From Streptomyces althioticus (GTDB taxonomy: Bacteria > Actinomycetota > Actinomycetes > Streptomycetales > Streptomycetaceae), in contig BMSW01000011.1 in the NCBI GenBank assembly GCA_014649355.1, forward strand, positions 124,001-188,000: a stretch of 64,000 nt of DNA, read 5' to 3'. Shown piece after piece: positions 1-7,171 of this stretch. Made by a program: the position numbers and the translations under genes. The notes under the pieces are model-generated. The model saw nothing but the letters and a program-made list of their open reading frames with translations, was not told the DNA's origin and ran no database searches. Numbering within the stretch: the first letter of the stretch is position 1; each line of letters begins with the position of its first letter.

Positions 1-237
1 TTCCCCGGCACGGCGGCGGGAGTCTCGTCCACCGCCGTCATGGCCTTCGGGAACCTCTTCTCCGTGATCCAGGGCGTGCGCGTCGCCGACACGGCGGCAG
101 GCCCCGCGGCCGTCGCCGCGGGGGCTCTCGGCCTCGTCCTCCAGGCCGTGCCGCACGCCGTGCACGAACTGCGCGGACGGCTGGTGCTCGACCGGCCCGC
201 GGCGGAGCGTACGACGAACGAGGAGGCCCGGCGATGA
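1..237 (+). CDS. 3' end of a hydrophobic protein (truncated by window)
   Basis: An open frame enters from the left edge and ends at TGA 235-237, so only the last 78 residues are visible. The visible part is rich in Ala, Gly and Val, with a hydrophobic stretch (AAVAAGALGLVLQAV) followed by a charged tail, as in a membrane-associated protein. Its stop overlaps the next start by four bases (ATGA at 234-237), so the two genes are probably translationally coupled and belong to the same accessory locus. I do not recognise the family. Confidence 0.55.
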   Translation, partial: FPGTAAGVSSTAVMAFGNLFSVIQGVRVADTAAGPAAVAAGALGLVLQAVPHAVHELRGRLVLDRPAAERTTNEEARR

Positions 238-848
238 CGATCCGCCCCGAGCACGACGAACCACCGTCCGACTACCGGCTCCTGCTGCCCGACGGCTGGT
301 TCCGGATCCTCCTCGACCCGGAACAGCGGGACCGGTCGGTCGACGCGCTCGTGGAACGACGCTTCCAGGGCATCGACAACGCCCCTCACCTCAAGGACGA
401 GATGCGGGCGGATCTGCGCCGCCGCGCCGCCGAGGCCTACCACGGCGGCGGCATCGAGCTGTACCTCAGCTTCCAGGAGGCCGGACCGCTCACGATCCCC
501 GCCTCACTCCTGGTGAGCCTCGCCCCGCTGCGCGGCCCCGAGCCGCTGTCGCCGCACGACCTCGCCGCGGCGTTCGCGAAGGGCGCGGAACCGGACGAGG
601 ACGACACGAAGGTGAGCGTCGAGGAACTGGCCGCCGGCACCGCCGTTCGCGTCCGGTCCACCACGCGGCCCACCGAGCGGGAGCGGCAGGAGGGGCAGCG
701 CGCCTCCGTCTCGGTGGAGTACCACGTGCCGGTCCCCGGCAGCGCCCAGTACCTGCTGCTCACCTTCTCCACCCCGCTGGAACCCGTCGCCGACGCCATG
801 GCCGGGCTGTTCGACGCCATCGCCTCCTCGCTGACCTGGACGGAGTGA
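234..848 (+). CDS. Uncharacterised protein, paralogue of 2441-3046 (toxin-locus accessory family)
   Basis: The product is a 204-residue soluble protein with no signal peptide or membrane segment. The N-terminal part carries a motif LLLPDGWFRILLDP and the C-terminal part VPVPGSAQYLLLTFSTPL followed by an amphipathic end. The minus-strand protein at 2441-3046 has the matching elements (VPDSWWEF, and VPVPGTADQVVLVSGASP), so the two are clearly homologous. The start overlaps the upstream stop. Neighbourhood suggests a role with type VII-like effectors, for example as a chaperone, but that is inference; no catalytic motif is visible. Confidence 0.75.
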   Translation: MTIRPEHDEPPSDYRLLLPDGWFRILLDPEQRDRSVDALVERRFQGIDNAPHLKDEMRADLRRRAAEAYHGGGIELYLSFQEAGPLTIPASLLVSLAPLRGPEPLSPHDLAAAFAKGAEPDEDDTKVSVEELAAGTAVRVRSTTRPTERERQEGQRASVSVEYHVPVPGSAQYLLLTFSTPLEPVADAMAGLFDAIASSLTWTE

Positions 849-855
849 ACCGCCG

Positions 856-1446
856 ATGACCGACGACCTGTCGACGCTGGGCCTGGAGTGCTCGGAGGAC
901 TGGGTGCCGTTCCCGCTGACCGGCACGATCGACCTGTCCTACTGGGCCAGGTACCAGGCGGAGGAGCTCGTCGAGCGGTACGCGCGGGACGGGGAGAAGG
1001 GCAACGCCCGGGCGCTGGCCCGCGATCTGGAACGCGCGGCGGCCGACAGCCGGAGCAGGGAGCCGCTGGGCGCGTTCGGCTGGTACATCAGCGGGCACCA
1101 GACCGTGGCGGCGGTGCTGGAACTGGACGCGATCCACCCCGACGAGACGTATCCCGAGGTGACCCTCGACCTGCTCGCCGAGTCGATGTCCGCGACGGAC
1201 TTCGGGCCGCCGGACGTCCGCCGCGTGCGGCTGCCGCTGGGGGACGCCGTACGCATCCGGCAGAACCTCGTCGAGGAGCGCAAGCGGCTGTTCGGGCCGC
1301 GCCCGGTGGTCCGCACCCTGTTCCACGGCGTCCGCCCGCCGACGACCGACGCGGCCGTCACGCTGATGGTGTCCTGGACCGAACCGGTCCTCGACGAACC
1401 CCTCGAAGGCATCGTGGACGGCATCGCGCGGACGCTGAAGCTCTGA
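856..1446 (+). CDS. Uncharacterised protein of the same accessory locus
   Basis: This 196-residue soluble protein begins 7 bases after the preceding stop, so the genes appear co-transcribed. It has a long charged helical segment (EELVERYARDGEKGNARALAR) and ends in VSWTEPVLDEPLEGIVDGIART. That ending resembles the end of the preceding protein (STPLEPVADAMAGLFDAIAS), suggesting a divergent member of the same fold. It has no signal peptide and no recognisable catalytic motif, and its function is unknown. Confidence 0.7.
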   Translation: MTDDLSTLGLECSEDWVPFPLTGTIDLSYWARYQAEELVERYARDGEKGNARALARDLERAAADSRSREPLGAFGWYISGHQTVAAVLELDAIHPDETYPEVTLDLLAESMSATDFGPPDVRRVRLPLGDAVRIRQNLVEERKRLFGPRPVVRTLFHGVRPPTTDAAVTLMVSWTEPVLDEPLEGIVDGIARTLKL

Positions 1447-1805
1447 GCGGCGGACGGCCCGGCCCGAGACATTCGGGAAACCGGCACAGGGTTCACGAGT
1501 ACACCTCACGCTGTTTACGCGAGCACGCGAATTCACCGGCCGTGACCGCGGCGAGGGGGATTCCGGTCAATCGGGTGTGAAGGCCCTGCGACCTTTTCCC
1601 GCTGTTCCCGTCACACCTGTGACGTGCGGGGCGTGTGGGGGTGGACCGCAGTCCGGACGGCGCTGGTCGGGCGTATCCCCGCGTGCTTTGATCGAGTGGT
1701 GCTGTTCGTTCGTCGTGGACCGGCGATTTTCCTGGTCCGACCTTCCGTGAGGGAATCGACGGACATTCCGCGACGCATTGTCCGATACGAAGGGAACGCG
1801 CCCCC
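1447..1805. other. Intergenic region with a short inverted repeat
   Basis: This is 359 bases without a convincing gene. It holds a near-symmetric element at 1610-1623 (GTCACA-CC-TGTGAC) that could be an operator for the small ORF at 1806. A purine-rich AAGGGAA about 10 bases before 1806 is a plausible ribosome binding site. Nothing else was recognised. Confidence 0.4.
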
Positions 1806-2039
1806 ATGAACCTCGCCCCCCGGGTGGAAACCGCCGAAATCTCCGACGCCGACCTGGACCTCGTCTCCGGCGGCCAGGCGGGCGGTGGCGCCGGCCTCGA
1901 CATCGGCGTCCACGCGGAGCCGGGCGCGCTCGGCATCCACGTCGAGGCCGGGAACCTCGCCCTCACCGCCGGTGTGGGCGCCTCGGTGTCCGCGCAGGGC
2001 ATCGCCGTGGACGGCCACCTGCACGCGTCGCTGTACTGA
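1806..2039 (+). CDS. Small ORF with double-glycine-type leader (putative exported or RiPP-like peptide)
   Basis: The product is 77 residues. Residues 1-22 look like a double-glycine leader: acidic, ending EISDADLDLVSGG, which closely resembles the leader consensus (Leu/Val at -4, Gly-Gly before the cleavage site) of peptides processed by C39-type peptidase/ABC exporters. The remaining ~55 residues contain no Cys, are rich in Gly, Ala, Val and His, and show a loose alternating hydrophobic pattern (LDIGVHAEPG, LGIHVEAGN, LTAGVGASVSA, IAVDGHLHASL), as if built from short beta repeats. The lack of Cys argues against a lanthipeptide. No modification enzyme or C39 transporter is seen in the window. 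The reading as a processed peptide is inference from the leader alone. Confidence 0.6.
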   Translation: MNLAPRVETAEISDADLDLVSGGQAGGGAGLDIGVHAEPGALGIHVEAGNLALTAGVGASVSAQGIAVDGHLHASLY

Positions 2040-2040
2040 G

Positions 2041-2084
2041 CCCGCGACGCGGGTCCGGGGCCGGGGAGTTCACTCCTTGGCCCC
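2041..2084. terminator. Hairpins between convergent genes
   Basis: Between the small ORF and the convergent minus-strand gene are two small hairpins: CCCGC-GAC-GCGGG at 2041-2053, and GGGGCC...GGCCCC with inner GGAG/CTCC at 2057-2084. The second overlaps the last codons of the minus-strand gene. They are placed to act as a bidirectional terminator. No run of T follows, which is usual in Streptomyces. Confidence 0.4.
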
Positions 2085-2414
2085 GTTCCCCTTTTTCGGG
2101 CGCTTGTCCTCGACCCGCATCTTCTCGTTGACCTGCTTGGTGAGTTCGTTCTCGAGCTTGTTGAATTCACGGACCACCGCGTCGGACATGTCGGCGAGCG
2201 CGTCGAGCTGCTGCGTGATGTCCTCGCGCCCGTCCTCCCAGTTCGACTCGAAGTCGGACAGCGCGTCGTTCACGCTGCCGTCGCCGATGTCGTCCTTGTA
2301 CGAGTCGAAGAGCTTCTTCGTGTGGTTCATCCGCTTCTTCAACGACCGCAGCCGGCGCCCGTAGTCCTCCAGATCGGACAGCGGAAGCGCGAGATCGCTT
2401 TTTCCTGTGCCCAT
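2070..2414 (-). CDS. Small helical WXG100-like protein
   Basis: The 114-residue protein is predicted almost entirely helical with heptad-like spacing and many charged residues (LRSLKKRMNHTKKLF; LDALADMSDAVVREFNKLEN). A central turn contains Trp59 in SNWEDG, in the position where WXG100 proteins carry their W-x-G turn, although the exact WxG is not present. Length and helix-turn-helix layout fit the ESAT-6/WXG100 superfamily, whose members pair with or deliver type VII secretion substrates. It is the last gene of the minus-strand operon containing the multidomain effector at 3506-5086. The assignment is structural inference, not a sequence match. Confidence 0.65.
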   Translation of the reverse strand: MGTGKSDLALPLSDLEDYGRRLRSLKKRMNHTKKLFDSYKDDIGDGSVNDALSDFESNWEDGREDITQQLDALADMSDAVVREFNKLENELTKQVNEKMRVEDKRPKKGNGAKE

Positions 2415-2440
2415 GTGAACTCCCCCGGGGTCGAGCGAAT

Positions 2441-3046
2441 CTAGACGAACCGGAACGTACTCGTCACCGCGTCGAAGACGTCGTGGAACGCCTCCGCCAA
2501 GTCGAGTACCGGACTGGCTCCCGAGACGAGCACGACCTGGTCGGCGGTTCCGGGCACGGGGACATACGTCTGGGTCAACACCATACGCAAGGTGCGACTG
2601 TCGCCCTGGGCGACGGGAACGTCCTCCACGCCGTAGGTTCGGGCGGCAGGGCCGACCTCGGGGATCTCGACCGTCGTCACCTTGCGCCAGGCATCACCCT
2701 CGCGACGGGGGGTGATGGTCCGCAGGCTTTCGGCGATGACACGCGGATCGGTGGACAGGGAGGTGCCCTGCCGGTTCTTCGCGCCGAGCACCGAGACCGT
2801 GACGGTGGCGGAAAGTGGGACTCCGTCGAAGTTCTCCGCCATGCAGCTCATGTAGACCGCGCCGGAGTCGTGGGCGTCCTTGGCCATCTTGCGGAGCATC
2901 GTGGTCAGTTCACGGCGGTAGGGGGCGAGTTCGGGAGTCTTCCGCACTCGTGTGTCGACCAAGGCTCGGATGGTCGCTTCCCGCCCTTCTGGGCGGATGG
3001 CGAACTCCCACCAGGAATCCGGGACCGCCAACGAAAAGCTGGGCAT
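2441..3046 (-). CDS. Uncharacterised protein, paralogue of 234-848
   Basis: I start this gene at the ATG at 3044-3046 (MPSFSLAVPDSWWEF), which has a good GGAAGAG site 7 bases upstream, rather than at the longer upstream frame that overlaps the preceding gene. The 201-residue product shares with the protein at 234-848 the LxxPDxW motif at the N-terminus and the VPVPGTADQ segment near the C-terminus. There is no signal peptide or membrane segment. Placed between the putative immunity gene and the WXG100-like gene, it is probably a cytoplasmic helper of the effector. Function unknown. Confidence 0.75.
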   Translation of the reverse strand: MPSFSLAVPDSWWEFAIRPEGREATIRALVDTRVRKTPELAPYRRELTTMLRKMAKDAHDSGAVYMSCMAENFDGVPLSATVTVSVLGAKNRQGTSLSTDPRVIAESLRTITPRREGDAWRKVTTVEIPEVGPAARTYGVEDVPVAQGDSRTLRMVLTQTYVPVPGTADQVVLVSGASPVLDLAEAFHDVFDAVTSTFRFV

Positions 3047-3077
3047 CGATGAACTCTTCCTCGTTCGGTCCGGCAGC

Positions 3078-3473
3078 CTAGTCCAGGCTGATACCGAGGT
3101 CTTCGGTTGCAATATCGATCAGCCGACTCTCCGGCACCTTCGGTGCTGTGTATTTCAGGGACCGGATGTGTTCGAGAAAATCCTCCGGCAGAGATACGTG
3201 GTACTTGGCGACGTAATGAAGGAGATCTTCTCGCCAAAGCCAAGTCCCGTCTGTGATCAGCGACCCGATGCCCGTCATGGTCGGTCCCTCGGGGTCCAGG
3301 ACGTCAGGTCCGGCGCTCATCTCGCTCCAGATCTCAGTTCCGCACCTGAGATAGTTCAGGATTCTCTCTTCGTCCGGCTCGCCGGTGGGCCTGATGGCGT
3401 CCTTGATGGAGCCGTCCTCGGGAAGTCCCCATCCGGGCGAAAGTTCAGTGAAGAATCCAACAGGCCGAATCAT
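3078..3473 (-). CDS. Putative immunity protein
   Basis: The 131-residue, acidic, soluble protein (MIRPVGFFTELSPGWG...) lies 32 bases downstream of the multidomain effector on the same strand, the classical position of an immunity gene in a polymorphic toxin locus. It has no signal peptide or transmembrane segment, consistent with a cytoplasmic inhibitor. Motifs visible are a Gly-rich GTEIWSEMSAGPDVLD stretch and an aromatic TGIGSLITDGTWLWREDLLHY. Its base composition looks lower in G+C than its neighbours, as for the effector tip. I do not recognise the immunity family; the role is inferred from position and size. Confidence 0.6.
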   Translation of the reverse strand: MIRPVGFFTELSPGWGLPEDGSIKDAIRPTGEPDEERILNYLRCGTEIWSEMSAGPDVLDPEGPTMTGIGSLITDGTWLWREDLLHYVAKYHVSLPEDFLEHIRSLKYTAPKVPESRLIDIATEDLGISLD

Positions 3474-3505
3474 CGATACTCCTTGCGGTGTCGGTGTCGG
3501 TGTCC

Positions 3506-5086
3506 TCAGACCATGGGAAGGAAAGTGAGCCAGACCCCGCCGTCCTTGATGTGCGGTGTGAAGGGGCCATCACCGAAACTCGGGACGCCGACAGCGTTGG
3601 TCGGAGCCTTGACGGGAACTCCAAGGGAGTTCGCCAAATTTTGAATCACCTCTGGCTGCGCGGCTCCTGAATGACACGTGAGCATTCTTACCGGTTCGCC
3701 GTTATAGCCCGGGATTCGGTTGATTGTATCAAGGACGTGGTTCGGGTGAACGATGTGGCCCCCCGCTCTCGCTCCTGCGCGGTTCGCCTCACCGGCAATC
3801 ATGAGGCCGTCGCTCGTGCCGTGAATGATGACATCCTGATATCCGGGGAGACGCTGCGCCACGTCGAAGTTCCGCAGAGTGGCGGGATCGTAGCCGATAG
3901 CAGTCGCCCCGTCCTTGTGGTAGACGGGGACGTTTGAGGGAAGGGCGTCGTCAGCAGCCCGGCCAGGGGGCCCCACCTGCAGAGAATCCGCCTTCCACCA
4001 ACGGTTTTTCCCCATCATGCTGAAGGTGAGCAGTCGAACGTTCTTCAGTGCGCGCACGCTGTTGGCGACGTTCTTGAGGCCACCGCCGATTCCGTTCATG
4101 AAGCCGCCGCCGAGTGCCTTGAGGCCTCCGGCTTTCCACAGGTTGCCCAGCTTGGCGAGGCTGGTGAAGCCCTTTGTGGCGGGGATGCAGTCGAGAGTTG
4201 CCCACAGCAGGTCGCCCCAGCCTGCCTGGCCTTTGATCACTTTTCTTAAAGTGTCCGCGAGTACGACAAGCGCAGCCGCGAAGACCAGCCACCCCAGCGG
4301 CCCACCCACGATCATCACGATGATGCCGACGACTGTGACGACCCATTTGCATACGGTGACGATTTCGTCCCAGTTGTCAGTGACCCAGTCACCGATCTCT
4401 TCCCACCAACTGCGATTGGGGATGCCGGCGTCGGACGCCTCCTTCAGTTGGGTCACCGTGCGGCGGGCGGCCTCCTGTCGGAGGCCCTTCGCCTGGGCGG
4501 CGAGCTTCTTGGCCGCTTCGAGGGCGCTCTCGGCAGCCTCCACCTTGCGTTCGGCCGTGTCCTGACGGGACTTGGCCTGCTGGGCGTTGCGCGTGGCGCG
4601 GCGGACATCGTCCTCGTCAGGCTTGGGAATCTCCCTGCCGCCGTTCTTGGACGGGTCGTGGGAGTCCACTTTTTGCGTCGCGGTGCGTACCCAGTCGTTG
4701 GCATCCGTCAGCGCCTGCTGGGCGGTGGTGAGTTCGGCACGTGCCTTGCGGCCGTCTCGCAGCGCCTTGTCAGCCTTCTCCTGGGCGTCCTCCAGGACCG
4801 GCCAGAAACCGGCGAGGGCGTCGCCTGCCAGGTCGTACGACTTTCTCAGCTTCCGCAACCGTTTGGGTGCGTCCGCGAATTCCTCCGCGAACACGTCCGC
4901 GGTCTTGCCGGCCCAGGAGAGGATCTCGTCTTCCTTGGCGATGCCCTTGAGGTCCCGCAGGGCCTCACCCACGTCGTCGGCGAAGTCGTGCAAAACACCG
5001 GCGAGTTTCCGTATGCGTTGCGGGTCCCCCGGAGTCGGGTCGTTGTCCAGGTCGAGTATGTGCCAGTCCGTCGGCCTGTGTGACAC
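3506..5086 (-). CDS. Polymorphic-toxin-like multidomain protein, WXG-type N-terminus and His/Cys C-terminal tip
   Basis: I use the GTG at 5084-5086 (VSHRPTDWHILDL), which follows a GGGGG site, giving 526 residues; an upstream ATG frame lacks support. Residues about 18-223 are helical coiled coil with a W-A-G turn at 58-60 (ILSWAGKTADVF), as in WXG100/LXG-type effectors. Residues 243-278 are strongly hydrophobic (one or two membrane segments), followed by a Gly-rich linker. The last ~140 residues form a distinct tip with DVIIHGTSDGLMI (His422) and VRMLTCHSGAA (Cys471). A beta-strand ending in HG and a second ending in Cys is the layout of clan CD caspase-like peptidases and CHAT domains. A small immunity-like gene follows. 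Protease activity is a hypothesis; the C-terminal coding region is visibly lower in G+C. Confidence 0.75.
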   Translation of the reverse strand: MSHRPTDWHILDLDNDPTPGDPQRIRKLAGVLHDFADDVGEALRDLKGIAKEDEILSWAGKTADVFAEEFADAPKRLRKLRKSYDLAGDALAGFWPVLEDAQEKADKALRDGRKARAELTTAQQALTDANDWVRTATQKVDSHDPSKNGGREIPKPDEDDVRRATRNAQQAKSRQDTAERKVEAAESALEAAKKLAAQAKGLRQEAARRTVTQLKEASDAGIPNRSWWEEIGDWVTDNWDEIVTVCKWVVTVVGIIVMIVGGPLGWLVFAAALVVLADTLRKVIKGQAGWGDLLWATLDCIPATKGFTSLAKLGNLWKAGGLKALGGGFMNGIGGGLKNVANSVRALKNVRLLTFSMMGKNRWWKADSLQVGPPGRAADDALPSNVPVYHKDGATAIGYDPATLRNFDVAQRLPGYQDVIIHGTSDGLMIAGEANRAGARAGGHIVHPNHVLDTINRIPGYNGEPVRMLTCHSGAAQPEVIQNLANSLGVPVKAPTNAVGVPSFGDGPFTPHIKDGGVWLTFLPMV

Positions 5087-5220
5087 GTATGTACCCCCGA
5101 AACGTGACGCTCGTGCCGGAACGCAGTGCGAACTTACCAGGCACGATGCGAACGGGGGTGCGACCATCGTTCAGTCTGTTTTCCAGCGGACCGCTCGTGT
5201 CACCCGGCCCGCGGCACCGT

Positions 5221-6279
5221 TCACCGGTTGATCGACTGGATCTCCTGGACCGTCATGTCCTGCGTCGTCTCGAACGTGCCGTCGGGGAGGTCGCCCCGGG
5301 CGCCGCCCGTGCCCTCCCAGGAGATCTCCCAGGTGATGGACGCGGTCAGGCGGTACGGGTCTCCGCCCGAGGCGCGCAGGTAGCGGATTCCGCACGGCGG
5401 GGTCCTGTCCGCGCTGCCGCGGGTGTACGGCGTGCCGATGGAGCCGTCGGCGTTGATCGCGCAGTCGCCGGTGGCGGGGTAGGTCTCCGCGTCCTTCGTG
5501 CCCGGGTCGAGGTGCAGTGCGACGGGCTTGGCGGTGGTCTCGGCCCACAGGGCCGTGCCGGGCAGTTCGGCGCGCACGCTGATCTCACGGAACGTGCCCC
5601 GGTCGAGCCAGATCCAGGTCGGCAGGTTCACCGTGGACCGGTTCGCCGGCCTCAGTTCGATTTCCGTCTCCGGAACCTTGACCTTGTCGTAGGCGTACGC
5701 GGCGAGAACGTCCGGTGTCGGAGCCTCCGGCTCGTCGGGGACCTCGCCCGCGTCCTGCCAGAACATGAGGCGGCTGCACAGCGAGGTGTTGTCGAGGGCG
5801 GACCAGTCAGGGGCGACACCGCGCCAGAAGTAGCCGTCCTTGCCCAGGTTGTAGTTCTCGTAGCCAGGCACGGTCGCGGGTGTGCCGAAGTAGTTCCGGG
5901 CTTCCTTCCCGTCCCTGAAGTGGTCGGTCCACAGCCCTTCGCCGTACCAGCCCTGTCGGATACTGACGTCCCCGGCTGCCTCTGTCTCCGCGAAGTTCTT
6001 CAACTGCTCCGGGGTGAACACTGGTTCGTACCAGCAGGGCGGAGGTTCCCAGGTCGGGTCGATCGACGACAGGGTGCCCCTGCCGCCGGTGGGGCCGCTG
6101 GTCTGAGTGACCTTGATGCGGGACGTCGATGCCTTGGCCGTCAGTTCGTTGCCCTCGACTCCGCCGGCGGGACCGTCGCCACGGGTGCCGCCTCCGCCGA
6201 CGGCGTGGGCGTTCCCTGGCGTCAACAGCGCCATGGCCAGGACGAGGACGGCTGGTACGAGAGCGCGACGCATGCTCAC
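5221..6279 (-). CDS. Secreted protein of unknown function
   Basis: The 352-residue product has a clear Sec signal peptide: MSMRRALV, a hydrophobic core, then a cleavage site near NAHA|VG at about residue 27. The mature part is rich in Trp and Tyr and contains several Cys that could form disulfides (PPCWYEP, SLCSRLMFW, GDCAI, PPCGIRYL). The ATG overlaps the stop of the upstream lipoprotein gene by four bases, so the two are coupled and probably act together outside the membrane. No enzyme motif was recognised. It lies 134 bases upstream of the multidomain effector and may be part of the same locus. Confidence 0.75.
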   Translation of the reverse strand: MSMRRALVPAVLVLAMALLTPGNAHAVGGGGTRGDGPAGGVEGNELTAKASTSRIKVTQTSGPTGGRGTLSSIDPTWEPPPCWYEPVFTPEQLKNFAETEAAGDVSIRQGWYGEGLWTDHFRDGKEARNYFGTPATVPGYENYNLGKDGYFWRGVAPDWSALDNTSLCSRLMFWQDAGEVPDEPEAPTPDVLAAYAYDKVKVPETEIELRPANRSTVNLPTWIWLDRGTFREISVRAELPGTALWAETTAKPVALHLDPGTKDAETYPATGDCAINADGSIGTPYTRGSADRTPPCGIRYLRASGGDPYRLTASITWEISWEGTGGARGDLPDGTFETTQDMTVQEIQSINR

Positions 6280-6920
6280 CGCTGGCAGCCTCCCCGCTCC
6301 GACCGGACGGAGACCGTCTGCCAGACGCCCTGCTCGTTCTTCGTCATCGAGACGGAGTAGAAGACCTCGGGGTCCGTGCCGGGCGGGTTGCCCTGCACCT
6401 CACCGGTCTTGAGGTTCTTCGTCGACGCCTTGCTCTCGTCGGTGCAGTAGTTCAGTACGGCGTTTCCGCCTCCGGAGCCGAGAACGACCTCGGGGTCGAA
6501 GACGGGCAGGTCACCGATGACCGTGAGGTTCTTGTCGGTGTACGTCTTGATCCACTGTTGGGCCTGCGAAAGACCTGATGCCGTGTGGTAGAAGACAAGC
6601 GCTTCGCTGTCGAGGTCGTTGTCGATGATGGCCGCGTACCCGGACCGCAGTTCCTCCTTGCCGTCGTCGAGGACGGCCTGCTCCTCGGACTTGTCGCTCC
6701 TCCAGTCCTGGAAGGCGAGTCTGAAGCTGCTCGGGAGGGTGATCTCCGGGCGCTCCGCGCCGGGCGCGGCGGAGGCCGGCGCCGATGCCGACGGGCTCGG
6801 CGAACCGGATTCCGCTCCCTTGATGTCGTCCGGGGATTCATCGCCTCCGCAACCGGTCAGCAGCAAGGCCGTCGTCGCGGTGAGAGCGGCAGCGGTGGTG
6901 GTGAAGGCGCGGCGAGCCAC
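6276..6920 (-). CDS. Lipoprotein of unknown function
   Basis: I start at the GTG at 6918-6920 (VARRAFTTTAAALT), preceded by AGGGGGAA, because it gives a typical lipoprotein signal ending LLLTGC with the lipidated Cys followed by GGDES. The mature 190 residues begin with a Ser/Pro/Ala-rich linker (SPSPSASAPASAAPG), then a globular domain with DLDSEALVFYHTASG and a single further Cys pair (NYCTDE, GGCQR). The fold resembles small extracytoplasmic NTF2-like domains, but this is only an impression. It is the first gene of the minus-strand run and overlaps the secreted-protein gene. Confidence 0.7.
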   Translation of the reverse strand: MARRAFTTTAAALTATTALLLTGCGGDESPDDIKGAESGSPSPSASAPASAAPGAERPEITLPSSFRLAFQDWRSDKSEEQAVLDDGKEELRSGYAAIIDNDLDSEALVFYHTASGLSQAQQWIKTYTDKNLTVIGDLPVFDPEVVLGSGGGNAVLNYCTDESKASTKNLKTGEVQGNPPGTDPEVFYSVSMTKNEQGVWQTVSVRSERGGCQR

Positions 6921-7171
6921 GGACGATTCCCCCTGATGTCGGCTGGGTGTAGCTGTCACCGACGCTAACAAGGCTGTTTGTGAGGCATCGGCGGGTTGTG
7001 TGGGGGACGTGGGAAGTGTGCCGTCACTGTGGCGAACGGCACGGCACGGCCTGGACACCCGCGGACTCCGCGTTCCGGAGAGCGGCCGTACCCCTTCGAC
7101 TGCGGCCATTCGAGTCAATAAGATCCCCGTAGCCCCGATGACCCCTTCCTCCCACACCCAGGACACCCGCC

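Noticed and set aside
1806..2039. Lanthipeptide or thiopeptide precursor
   Set aside because: The core has no Cys and no modification enzyme is nearby, so only the general double-glycine leader reading is kept.
2441..3112. The longer start at 3112 for the accessory gene
   Set aside because: It would overlap the preceding gene, lacks a ribosome site and adds a basic, non-conserved lead; the ATG at 3046 has a strong ribosome site and aligns with the paralogue.
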